From: Beijerinckiaceae bacterium
GTDB lineage: Bacteria > Pseudomonadota > Alphaproteobacteria > Rhizobiales > Beijerinckiaceae
NCBI GenBank assembly: GCA_027311205.1
Contig: DAICZI010000157.1
Span: 1-5,232 of the forward strand
Direction: 5' to 3'
Length of the DNA: 5,232 nucleotides
The notes under the pieces are model-generated. The model worked only from the letters and a program-made list of their open reading frames with translations, searched no databases and was not told the DNA's origin. Below, piece by piece: positions 1 to 4,913 of the stretch. The position numbers and the translations under genes were made by a program. Position 1 is the stretch's first letter. The number at the start of each line of letters is the position of its first letter.

Positions 1-1374
1 CATATGGATATGCGCCGCACCGGCGTCGAATCGGCCCAGCTGCTGCGTCGCCTGCTGTCCGGCACGCCGTCGCATCTGGCCAGGACACGCCTGCCGATCG
101 TGCCGCCGACAGTAACGATGCTGACCGGCGCTGATGCGGATGGCCGGGCCAGAGGCTGTTATCTGCACCATGGCGCTGGCGCGACCGGACGTTTCAGCGC
201 TCGCCGGATTCAGGTGCACAACATGCCGAAATACCGGAAAGTGTTCGAGGAGGCGAAACTTGATCTGGGGGTCGCTTTCGACATTGTGCGAACCGGCGAC
301 CCGGCAGAGCTTCTGCTGAATTATGGCCCTGATCTGGGAAGGCCGCTCCACATTATTTCTGACCTCGTGCGCTCGTTTCTGTGGGCGGCGCCGGGCCACG
401 ATTTCATCGCTGCGGATTATTCCTCCATCGAAGGGAGATTCGCCGCCTGGAGTGCTGGTGAGGTCTGGAAAGTGCAAGCCTATGAAGCTCTTGATCGCGG
501 CGAAGGCGAGGGCATCTATGAATTGATGGCAGCGTCGATCTATGGCGTGCCTGTGGGGCGAGTCACCAAGAAACAACGTCAAACTGGCAAAGTCGCAGAG
601 TTGTCGTGCGGCTATCAGACGGGAGCCGGTGGCATCCGCCGATTCGCCCGGTCGGCGGGCATAAAATTGCACGAACTCTATCCACCCATGTGGGAATCAG
701 CCGATCTGGAACGGCGCAAATATGTCGAGGAAAGATTCAAGCAGCGCGTCGCTGCGCATGACCCGAACGTCATCCTCGGGCGCGAGGGCTGGATCGCCGC
801 CGAACTGATCAAACTGGGGTGGCGGGCCAAACACCCGATGATCACAAAGGGCTGGGGCAATCTCGAAGACGCTGCCGTGCAGGCCGTCCAGAACCCCGGC
901 ACTGTGGCAATCGCCCAGGGAGTGGAGTTTCTGGTGGCGCACGGTTTCCTGTGGGCCAGGCTGCGCTCAGGGCGCTGTTTGGCCTATGGCTCGCCGCGTA
1001 TGGACATGGTTGAAGCGCCGTGGGCCGACAAGACACTGGAGCCCGCCAAGCGCGAGCGGAAATTGTCGATCACCGCCCGGCGTGTCGATGGCGCGAATGA
1101 GCAGTGGGGCCGCTACCCAATCTATGGCGGCATGTTGTTCAACAACATCGTGCAGGGCCAGGCCCGCGATATTCTGGTTCACGGTATGCAACTGGCTGAA
1201 GCCGCTGGCTACCCTGTCGTTCTGCACACACACGACGAGATCGCCGCCGAGGTTCCGCACGGTTTTGGCGATCTGGCCGCGTTTGAAAAACTGATCTGCG
1301 ATTTGCCGAATTGGGCCGCAGGGCTGCCCATGACGGCAAAAGGCTGGCGCGGCAAGAGGTATCGGAAAGACTGA
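1..1374 (+). CDS. Family A (Pol I-type) phage DNA polymerase, C-terminal part, 5' end outside the window
   Basis: Template-directed DNA synthesis, presumably replication of the phage genome. The frame is open from base 1 with no stop, and the first ATG (base 4) has no visible ribosome site, so I read it as partial. Counting from that ATG (456 residues), motif A is DYSSIEGR at 138-145 with catalytic Asp138. Motif B (O-helix) is R192-xxx-K196-xxx-L200-xxx-Y204, matching the R/K/F/Y spacing of E. coli Pol I 754-766. Motif C is HTHDE at 408-412 with catalytic Asp411. The segment DGRARG...GATGRFS...IQVHNMPK (46-76) is the usual phage-PolA approach to the palm. The C-terminus (LPMTAKGWRGKRYRKD) is complete. 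A 3'-5' exonuclease domain, if present, lies upstream. Leu replaces the usual Phe at the position equivalent to Pol I Phe762. The first ~40 residues match the family poorly. It converges on the minus-strand operon. Confidence 0.93.
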   Translation, partial: HMDMRRTGVESAQLLRRLLSGTPSHLARTRLPIVPPTVTMLTGADADGRARGCYLHHGAGATGRFSARRIQVHNMPKYRKVFEEAKLDLGVAFDIVRTGDPAELLLNYGPDLGRPLHIISDLVRSFLWAAPGHDFIAADYSSIEGRFAAWSAGEVWKVQAYEALDRGEGEGIYELMAASIYGVPVGRVTKKQRQTGKVAELSCGYQTGAGGIRRFARSAGIKLHELYPPMWESADLERRKYVEERFKQRVAAHDPNVILGREGWIAAELIKLGWRAKHPMITKGWGNLEDAAVQAVQNPGTVAIAQGVEFLVAHGFLWARLRSGRCLAYGSPRMDMVEAPWADKTLEPAKRERKLSITARRVDGANEQWGRYPIYGGMLFNNIVQGQARDILVHGMQLAEAAGYPVVLHTHDEIAAEVPHGFGDLAAFEKLICDLPNWAAGLPMTAKGWRGKRYRKD

Positions 1375-1380
1375 AAACGC

Positions 1381-1412
1381 AAAACCCGCCCTGCGTATCC
1401 AGAGCGGGTTTT
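1381..1412. terminator. Bidirectional rho-independent terminator hairpin
   Basis: Perfect 9-bp inverted repeat AAAACCCGC (1381-1389) / GCGGGTTTT (1404-1412) with a 14-nt loop. The A-run on one side and T-run on the other give a U-tract on either strand. It begins 6 bases after the polymerase stop codon, between convergent genes, so it can end both the polymerase transcript and, more distally, the leftward operon. Confidence 0.7.
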
Positions 1413-1450
1413 ACGAGATGGCCGACTACGCCAATCGCCCTTCTTGTTAT

Positions 1451-1468
1451 CTCGGGTTTTCGCCCGAG
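1451..1468. other. Intergenic stem-loop
   Basis: Perfect 6-bp stem CTCGGG (1451-1456) / CCCGAG (1463-1468) around a TTTTCG loop. No clear T-tract follows on either strand, so terminator function is uncertain. It lies between the strong hairpin at 1381-1412 and the end of the MazG-like gene and may be an auxiliary terminator for the leftward operon. Confidence 0.4.
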
Positions 1469-1473
1469 TCAAG

Positions 1474-1524
1474 ATTGGAGGCTCGAACCCCTACGCAAAA
1501 CCTGAAATGGGTCAAACCTTCAAT
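1474..1524. other. Two-tier inverted repeat downstream of the MazG-like gene
   Basis: ATTGGAGG (1474-1481) can pair with CCTTCAAT (1517-1524), eight pairs including one G-U on the plus strand. Inside it, ACCC (1487-1490) can pair with GGGT (1509-1512). The minus strand contains GGTTCGAGCC, which resembles a tRNA T-loop, but no complete tRNA can be folded. It could be a transcript-end structure or a remnant of a tRNA-derived attachment site. The rest of the 1375-1532 gap holds only the two hairpins listed separately. Confidence 0.25.
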
Positions 1525-1532
1525 TTTGATCG

Positions 1533-1913
1533 TCAATACTTCTTTCCGCCAGTGGCCTGCCGCGCGGCTTTTGAGTGATCGTAGCGCGTCAGATTGTAGG
1601 CTATTTTCTCGACCGTGGCGCCACCGAGGTCGAGCCCAAGGTAACCAGCGAGATCGCAGATGCGGATAACGGCGTCCCCAAGTTCAACCTCGATTCTGGG
1701 CCGGTGAGGCAAATGGTCATCCATCAGGCCCTTGCGATGGCCTTCCATGGCCTCAGCAAGCTCAGAGACAATCAACATCAGAGCCGCAGGGACGAAACTG
1801 TCATCCCTACCACCCCACCAACCGGCATCCCTGGCGCGCTGGTGGCAGAGATCGCGGAGACGGTTAAGCTCCTGCGCCGCTATGTTTTCTGCCCCAGTTT
1901 TCATATGTGTCAT
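1533..1913 (-). CDS. MazG-like nucleotide pyrophosphohydrolase (all-alpha NTP-PPase superfamily)
   Basis: A 126-residue protein of the small single-domain MazG-like type common in phages. These enzymes hydrolyse (d)NTPs to the monophosphate and pyrophosphate; phage copies are thought to tune nucleotide or alarmone pools. The metal-binding signature is visible: E51-LA-E54 in helix 2, then E77-LG-D80 in VELGDAVIRICDLAG (76-90), followed by the usual GLDLGGATVEKIAYN segment (93-107) and a basic GGKKY tail. The start at 1913 is supported by AAGGAG on the minus strand (1920-1925), six bases upstream; an ATG three codons in is an alternative. It is the last gene of the leftward operon, 16 bases after the frameshifted small ORF. 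Substrate cannot be told from sequence. Confidence 0.88.
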   Translation of the reverse strand: MTHMKTGAENIAAQELNRLRDLCHQRARDAGWWGGRDDSFVPAALMLIVSELAEAMEGHRKGLMDDHLPHRPRIEVELGDAVIRICDLAGYLGLDLGGATVEKIAYNLTRYDHSKAARQATGGKKY

Positions 1914-1929
1914 GGTTCTCTCCTTGTTG

Positions 1930-2129
1930 TCATATCGTTTTGTTCTTTGTAGGCAGTTTGCTCCAGCGGCGCGTCTTTTTGACTTCAGGCGGCTCGCGCT
2001 TTTCGGTCGTCAGATTATGAATCTGCGTGCTCAAAGGTTCCCAAAGATCAGAAGCTTTTTTAGCTCGCCAGCTAAGGCAATCGCACGCTGCATCGCGGCG
2101 TTTGTCTCTTCGTCTTTAATTCCGCTCAT
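1930..2129 (-). CDS. Small phage protein split over two frames at an A AAA AAG heptamer (programmed frameshift or indel)
   Basis: The ATG at 2129 overlaps the TGA of the upstream gene as ATGA, with a GAAGGGA-type ribosome site before it. Frame zero gives a 32-residue peptide ending at TGA 2031-2033. Its codons 23-25 read CTA AAA AAG, so the heptamer A AAA AAG is in the phase required for -1 slippage. A -1 shift there joins it to a frame open to TGA 1930-1932, giving a coherent 66-residue product: helical, charged N-terminal half (MSGIKDEETNAAMQRAIALA), then ASDLWEPLSTQIHNL and a basic tail EVKKTRRWSKLPTKNK. That stop lies 16 bases before the MazG-like start, which fits a gene filling the gap exactly. 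The alternative is loss of one A from a seven-A run, by mutation or sequencing error. Function unknown; no family recognised. Confidence 0.6.
2055..2061 (-). other. Candidate -1 frameshift slippery heptamer A AAA AAG
   Basis: The minus strand reads AAAAAAG in zero frame as xxA AAA AAG, the heptamer used by E. coli dnaX for -1 frameshifting. No strong internal ribosome site precedes it (only GGCGAG). The nearest clear hairpin, CAGATT/AATCTG with a 3-nt loop (2011-2025), starts about 29 nt downstream, farther than typical stimulators. The same A-run is also a likely place for an indel. Confidence 0.45.
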
Positions 2130-2407
2130 GAGTATATCCCTTCGGTTGGTGAAAAATCTTTAGGGTTAAGCCGCTCCCCCGGCTCCAGCGCCAGAAGCGC
2201 GCCCTGGCGGGTGAGATAGAAAGCAGATCGTACGCTAGTAAACCCAACGTAGATTCGGTGTTTGGCAAAGCCTTCAAGCAAAAGTGCTTGCCACTCTGGA
2301 AAGTCTCGATCGTCGCTGGTGATGTAATACTGATTGCAATAAGACACCCCCGCTTCATTCGGCAGCCCCAGCGCGTGCCGAGCTAATTCTTTCTGGCGAG
2401 GGGTCAT
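2126..2407 (-). CDS. Conserved small phage protein of unknown function
   Basis: A 93-residue protein beginning MTPRQKELARHALGLPNEAG, a start I associate with small hypothetical proteins of alphaproteobacterial prophages; no biochemical role is known to me. Residues ~22-60 include aromatic-rich YCNQYYI and DFPEWQALLLEGFAKH; LTRQGALLALEPGERLNPKDF near the C-terminus looks like a short helix plus loop. No signal peptide, membrane segment or catalytic motif is evident. Its ATG (2407) overlaps the TGA of the upstream coiled-coil gene as ATGA, with GGAG eight bases before the start. Its own TGA overlaps the next ATG the same way, so translation is probably coupled in both directions. Confidence 0.8.
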   Translation of the reverse strand: MTPRQKELARHALGLPNEAGVSYCNQYYITSDDRDFPEWQALLLEGFAKHRIYVGFTSVRSAFYLTRQGALLALEPGERLNPKDFSPTEGIYS

Positions 2408-2949
2408 GACTTAGACTCCATAGCTTCATTGATAAAGTCTCGGATAGCGACGATGGCTTGTCTTGCTTCGTTCCGTGTCGCAAAGGCACGGCCATCACCA
2501 AGTGGGCCGTAATCCCAAGGCCCATTTTGCCACCTTACTTTATCAAACCTGTAGCCGGGGATTGTCCAATACTCTGTGTCCAAAGCAGGCGCTTCCATCA
2601 TCGGCCTCGGGTATTTCACTCGCGCGGATTCCTTGGCGCGAAGGGTTTCGAGTTCAGCTTGCGTATCATGCAGTTGCGTACGCATAGCTTCCATCTGTTC
2701 CAATAAATCGGATATAACGCAGCGCAGTTTTTCCGAAAGCGAATCGTCACTGAAATCGTGGTTTACCATTTGCACCAGATCCTGCACCTTAAGCCGGAGT
2801 TCTGCAAGTTCCGCCATATCCGCTTTATACTGTTTCGCGTTAACCGGCACCGTCCAATCTTGGTAAATATCGTTGTCTAACTCAATTTCTTGAGTAAGCA
2901 GCCATGTTCCATTGCGAAACGAAACTGCGGGGGCGTAGTTAGGCATCAT
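2404..2949 (-). CDS. Hypothetical phage protein with central coiled coil
   Basis: A 181-residue protein, the largest in the leftward operon, not assigned to a family. The N-terminal ~35 residues are short strands and turns (FRNGTWLLTQEIELDNDIY). Residues ~42-110 are rich in Leu, Glu, Gln and Lys in heptad-like order (MAELAELRLKVQDL, LLEQMEAMRTQLHDTQAELETL), broken near 63-70 by a polar HDFSDDS segment, suggesting a two-part helical coiled coil and self-association. The C-terminal ~60 residues are aromatic (EYWTIPGYRFDKVRW, GPWDYGPLGDGRAFATRNEA) and look like a small separate domain. The first ATG (2949) makes an ATGA overlap and sits 4 bases after GGAGG; the second ATG (2946) sits 7 bases after it and may be the preferred start. 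Confidence 0.8.
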   Translation of the reverse strand: MMPNYAPAVSFRNGTWLLTQEIELDNDIYQDWTVPVNAKQYKADMAELAELRLKVQDLVQMVNHDFSDDSLSEKLRCVISDLLEQMEAMRTQLHDTQAELETLRAKESARVKYPRPMMEAPALDTEYWTIPGYRFDKVRWQNGPWDYGPLGDGRAFATRNEARQAIVAIRDFINEAMESKS

Positions 2950-3257
2950 TTTTCCTCCAAAGGTTCACCAATGCTCAATACGCAGGGGACTATTTCATAA
3001 TCGTCCCGGTCGCGGGGGTTTTCGTAACCAATGAACTTTTTATCGTCGTCAGGAATGCCTTCCCAATCAATGACCCTGACCTCCTCCCAAATCTGGCCAC
3101 CCTTGCACCAGGTCGTGAGCCAACCGCGCGCGCTGCGCAGCGAAGTCCAAAGACGGAAAGCGTGGCCTTCGGCAGGCTCCTGCCACGACCCCTGCTGGCC
3201 TCGAATTTGGAAAGTGAAGCCGGTCGACTTTTGCCGGATGATGTAATGTGTGATCAT
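2946..3257 (-). CDS. Hypothetical phage protein, 103 residues
   Basis: I place the start at the ATG at 3257 rather than an in-frame ATG at 3296. It gives the ATGA overlap seen at every neighbouring junction and has AAGGGAG seven bases upstream; the longer form would extend well into the previous gene. The product (MITHYIIRQKSTGFTFQIRG...) alternates short strands and turns, has many Trp residues (SWQEP, LWTSLRSARGWLTTW, IWEEVRVIDWEG), and ends acidic (DYEIVPCVLSIGEPLEEK). It looks like a small soluble alpha/beta protein without membrane segments or a recognised catalytic motif. Family unknown to me; similar small proteins appear in early regions of alphaproteobacterial prophages. Confidence 0.78.
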   Translation of the reverse strand: MITHYIIRQKSTGFTFQIRGQQGSWQEPAEGHAFRLWTSLRSARGWLTTWCKGGQIWEEVRVIDWEGIPDDDKKFIGYENPRDRDDYEIVPCVLSIGEPLEEK

Positions 3258-3658
3258 GGAAGACTCCCTTCCTCTTTCAACAATTCCTGCAACCATTTTG
3301 CAACAACGGTGAAATCATCAGTCAGGCTGCAATTATTCTCGTGGCGCCCCCCATCGATCGTCCACATTCGCCAGGCATCGACTTCGTTTGGACAAATAAT
3401 GTCCAATTCGATATCCGTCAATTCAGTATGCCACTCGAATTGAACGCCACCATCGCAATTGTCAGAAACAACTTGTGGGGCAGAAATACCAATGGAGCAT
3501 ACTTGGTCTAAAAGCCCTAAAGCGAAATGAATCGTCTCGAAAGACTTTGGCAATGGCCCCAAGCCAGCCCAGTCTTCTGGAATTTTAAGGCGCTTGCGCA
3601 CAGCAGGCCACCACGAATGCCTCGACAGACTTTCGGCTAAATTCTTAGGTTCGGTCAT
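3254..3658 (-). CDS. Hypothetical protein with DGGVxxEW-type motif
   Basis: A 134-residue protein. The central part EDWAGLGPLPKSFET (28-42), a helix IHFALGLLDQVC, then DNCDGGVQFEWHTELTDIELDI (67-88) resembles a widespread group of small uncharacterised bacterial proteins with a W-x-G-x-G start and a DGGVQLEW-like beta hairpin. I recall this from pattern only and cannot name a database family. The C-terminal stretch ends in an amphipathic helix (FTVVAKWLQELLKEEG). No catalytic residues or membrane segments stand out. The ATG at 3658 overlaps the previous gene's TGA as ATGA with AAGGGG upstream on the minus strand. Its end overlaps the next start, so it is translationally coupled on both sides. 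Confidence 0.8.
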   Translation of the reverse strand: MTEPKNLAESLSRHSWWPAVRKRLKIPEDWAGLGPLPKSFETIHFALGLLDQVCSIGISAPQVVSDNCDGGVQFEWHTELTDIELDIICPNEVDAWRMWTIDGGRHENNCSLTDDFTVVAKWLQELLKEEGSLP

Positions 3659-3882
3659 GGCTCAATCCCCTTGTTTTTGAGCAGCCAATTCGAGACATGC
3701 AATTGCCCGTCGATCTGGCGCATCTGGCTGAGCGGAATCCAGTGGAATTCGCCGTTGATCACCAGGCGAACCGCCCTGCCGCTGATGTAAATTTTGTCCT
3801 CCGGAGTGATTTCAGAGAACTCGCGCTCCTCCGATTCGGATAAAGCATCCAATATGGGCGAAAGTGCCGCCAAGCCTTTCAT
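3655..3882 (-). CDS. Small hypothetical phage protein, 75 residues
   Basis: A 75-residue protein with an acidic, helical N-terminus (LSPILDALSESEEREFSE) and a C-terminal half KIYISGRAVRLVINGEFHWI followed by PLSQM and the tail SNWLLKNKGIEP. The latter suggests a small beta-barrel-like fold: strands carry a glycine turn and the HWIPLSQ segment, ending in a short helix. I do not recognise the family and see no enzymatic signature. The start at 3882 is well supported by GGAGG seven bases upstream on the minus strand (3890-3894) and an ATGA overlap with the preceding gene. Its size and position suggest a small accessory or DNA/protein-binding early gene (inference). Confidence 0.8.
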   Translation of the reverse strand: MKGLAALSPILDALSESEEREFSEITPEDKIYISGRAVRLVINGEFHWIPLSQMRQIDGQLHVSNWLLKNKGIEP

Positions 3883-4223
3883 GATTTTGCCTCCCCCAGA
3901 TCAACACGCCACAAAGCCACCGCCGCCTTGATCGTCTCAAGTTGATCGGCAACGGTCGAGGGCCGAATACTGTTGTTCGTGAGGCATAGCAGAAGGGCTT
4001 CGTCCTCCAGCGACCAGGCATAATCGACCAAAATGTTGATAACCAGTTTCAGGTACTGGTGCCGAGGCATCCCCTCTGCCGAATTGCGCTCGACTGCTGC
4101 GGCTCTGCGTTTCTCGCGTGCGTCGGGGCTCGAATCAACCGTTATGAGCTCGTCTCGCATTATCACAACCCTCGATATGGCGGCAATCATAGCCGACCTG
4201 CGGAGCATAATATCGACAGTCAT
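3879..4223 (-). CDS. Hypothetical phage protein, 114 residues
   Basis: A mostly helical 114-residue protein. Basic N-terminal region (LRRSAMIAAISRVVIMRDEL), a charged linker (SSPDAREKRRAAAVERNSAEG, roughly 31-51), then MPRHQYLKLVINILVDYAW and a C-terminal helical part with EDEALLLCLTNNS and QLETIKAAVALWRVDLGEA. The hydrophobic stretches are too short and too interrupted by charge for confident membrane segments. No family recognised. Several in-frame ATGs lie near the start; I chose the first (4223) because it makes the ATGA overlap with the upstream gene, as at all other junctions of this operon. A G-rich stretch (CGGGGGCG) just before it can act as a weak ribosome site. Confidence 0.75.
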   Translation of the reverse strand: MTVDIMLRRSAMIAAISRVVIMRDELITVDSSPDAREKRRAAAVERNSAEGMPRHQYLKLVINILVDYAWSLEDEALLLCLTNNSIRPSTVADQLETIKAAVALWRVDLGEAKS

Positions 4224-4525
4224 TTGCGCCCCCGAGCCTTCAATTTCTCCAGACGGGCTTCCTGCGCCGCAAGCTTACGCGCCACCCACCGGCGCTGCTG
4301 CCGGGTCACGGTCGGCGAGGCGACCCCTTCGATACGGGCTCCTGCCGACGCGCCGCCGACATGCGGCAGCCAGCGGGACGGATTGCGAGGCAGCATTCCG
4401 ACTTTCACCCGCACGAGTTCGCCGTCCTTGTTGGGAACATTCCCATAGATCGGACGCGAATAGCCTGCCGGATCATGCGCCGGGTTGCGACCAGGGTGCT
4501 TATCGTAGTGGGCATAATCAAACAT
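4220..4525 (-). CDS. First gene of the leftward operon: basic hypothetical phage protein
   Basis: A 101-residue protein with a Tyr/His/Pro-rich N-terminus (MFDYAHYDKHPGRNPAHDPA) and a central strand-like segment (GELVRVKVGMLPRNPSRWL). The last ~30 residues form a strongly basic predicted helix (TRQQRRWVARKLAAQEARLEKL, about 73-94), which could bind nucleic acid or form a coiled coil. No family recognised. The start at 4525 has AGGAG (4532-4536 on the minus strand) six bases upstream. It is the promoter-proximal gene, about 30 bases downstream of the predicted transcription start of the leftward promoter. It should therefore be under the control of the operators at 4600-4636. Confidence 0.78.
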   Translation of the reverse strand: MFDYAHYDKHPGRNPAHDPAGYSRPIYGNVPNKDGELVRVKVGMLPRNPSRWLPHVGGASAGARIEGVASPTVTRQQRRWVARKLAAQEARLEKLKARGRK

Positions 4526-4563
4526 GGCTGGCTCCTGTTGCTGCGGGTTGAAGCGGTGCGCCC

Positions 4564-4592
4564 TTTGTGCGCCCGGCCAAGCGGCTTGTCAA
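4564..4592 (-). promoter_or_regulatory. Candidate leftward early promoter
   Basis: On the minus strand a perfect -35 box TTGACA (4587-4592) is followed after 17 bases by CACAAA (4564-4569), a weak -10 (3 of 6). Transcription would start near 4557, leaving about a 30-base leader before the first leftward gene. A 13-bp palindrome overlaps the -35. Confidence 0.5.
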
Positions 4593-4595
4593 GCC
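4583..4595. repeat. 13-bp palindrome GGCTTG-T-CAAGCC over the leftward -35 box
   Basis: GGCTTG (4583-4588) and CAAGCC (4590-4595) are exact reverse complements around a single T. The site covers the TTGACA of the leftward promoter. It differs from the CGCAAC operators, so it could bind a different regulator or be chance. Confidence 0.4.
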
Positions 4596-4599
4596 CCAG

Positions 4600-4616
4600 C
4601 GCAACACATCGTTGCG
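4600..4616. promoter_or_regulatory. Operator 1: CGCAAC-N5-GTTGCG
   Basis: Perfect inverted repeat of 6-bp arms CGCAAC (4600-4605) and GTTGCG (4611-4616) around ACATC. It lies between the two divergent promoters, eight bases upstream of the leftward -35 box. Likely binding site for the HTH protein encoded at 4710, or for its opposing repressor outside the window. Confidence 0.7.
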
Positions 4617-4619
4617 TTT

Positions 4620-4636
4620 CGCAACATATCGTTGAC
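4620..4636. promoter_or_regulatory. Operator 2: CGCAAC-N5-GTTGAC, overlapping the rightward -35
   Basis: Near copy of operator 1 exactly 20 bp downstream: CGCAAC ATATC GTTGAC. The right arm has diverged so that it contains the TTGACT -35 box of the rightward promoter. A third, degenerate left half (TGCATCATTTC) begins at 4640, again 20 bp on. The 20-bp phasing would put bound dimers on nearly the same helical face. Confidence 0.68.
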
Positions 4637-4660
4637 TTTTGCATCATTTCTGGCTACGAC
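4632..4660 (+). promoter_or_regulatory. Candidate rightward promoter for the regulator-methyltransferase operon
   Basis: TTGACT (4632-4637), five of six matches to the -35 consensus, a 17-base spacer, then TACGAC (4655-4660), three of six for the -10. The predicted start is near 4667, about 43 bases before the HTH gene. Operator 2 covers the -35, so binding there should repress this promoter. Confidence 0.5.
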
Positions 4661-4698
4661 CCTCTTGACGCCCGCGCAGCGCCGTGCCTCTATGGCGC

Positions 4699-4703
4699 AG
4701 GAG
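4699..4703 (+). promoter_or_regulatory. Ribosome binding site that decides the HTH gene start
   Basis: AGGAG at 4699-4703 lies six bases before the ATG at 4710. It falls inside the longer open frame, so the upstream ATG at 4692 and anything earlier (from 4524, through the operators) are unlikely starts. Confidence 0.7.
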
Positions 4704-4709
4704 ATCAAA

Positions 4710-4913
4710 ATGATTGTCGATGACATTATCGCTGCTTATGGGGGTGCTGCGGCTCTGGCCCGGCGGCTGCACATCAACCGCTCGACAGTGTTGCGCTGGA
4801 AACGCCAGCAACGCATTCCTGCCGACCGCGTTGTTGAAATCTCGCTGATCCTGGGGCCGGAATTTCCGAAAGAGCGCGTGCGGCCTGATATCTACGGGGG
4901 AGACGCTGCGTGA
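4710..4913 (+). CDS. Cro/YdaS-like helix-turn-helix transcriptional regulator
   Basis: A 67-residue DNA-binding protein, the typical size of phage Cro-like or YdaS-type regulators. Residues 6-12 (IIAAYGG) lead into the helix-turn-helix: AAALARRLHI (13-22), turn at N23-R24, recognition helix STVLRWKRQ (25-33), then the family-typical IPADRVVEISLIL. The C-terminus RPDIY (58-62) is characteristic of this group. The start at ATG 4710 is chosen for its AGGAG site; the same frame runs open further upstream but through the operators, which is not credible as coding. It sits directly downstream of tandem CGCAAC-N5-GTTGCG operators, which it probably binds to repress its own and/or the divergent promoter. 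Its TGA overlaps the GTG of the methyltransferase gene, so the two are co-expressed. No partner CI-type repressor is visible in the window. Confidence 0.85.
   Translation: MIVDDIIAAYGGAAALARRLHINRSTVLRWKRQQRIPADRVVEISLILGPEFPKERVRPDIYGGDAA

Noticed and set aside
1471..1532. Possible tRNA gene on the minus strand (GGTTCGAGCC T-loop with loosely pairing ends TCAAAAT/ATCTTGA)
   Set aside because: The enclosed length is only about 61 bases, the T-stem has a mismatch, and no D-arm or proper 5-bp anticodon stem with a 7-nt loop can be formed.
1575..2163. Plus-strand open frames of 125-143 codons across the MazG-like gene and its upstream neighbour
   Set aside because: They are antisense to the clearly recognisable MazG-like protein, have no ribosome sites and read as low-complexity Ser/Arg/Phe-rich sequence.
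3258..3296. Longer start (ATG at 3296) for the 103-residue leftward gene
   Set aside because: It would overlap the upstream gene by 43 bases; the ATG at 3257 has AAGGGAG in place and the ATGA overlap found at the neighbouring junctions.
4033..4551. 172-codon plus-strand open frame opposite the first two leftward genes
   Set aside because: Its sequence is Ser/Arg/Ala/Pro-rich without domain character, while the opposite strand has ATGA-coupled genes with good ribosome sites.
4600..4656. CRISPR-like or iteron (replication origin) repeats
   Set aside because: Only two good copies plus a half-site exist, each is itself palindromic and they overlap promoter elements, which fits operators better than iterons or CRISPR repeats.
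4524..4709. N-terminal extension of the HTH protein from the ATG at 4524
   Set aside because: It would translate through the operators and both promoter elements, gives a Cys/Ala-rich sequence unlike the family, and has no ribosome site; AGGAG at 4699-4703 supports the ATG at 4710.
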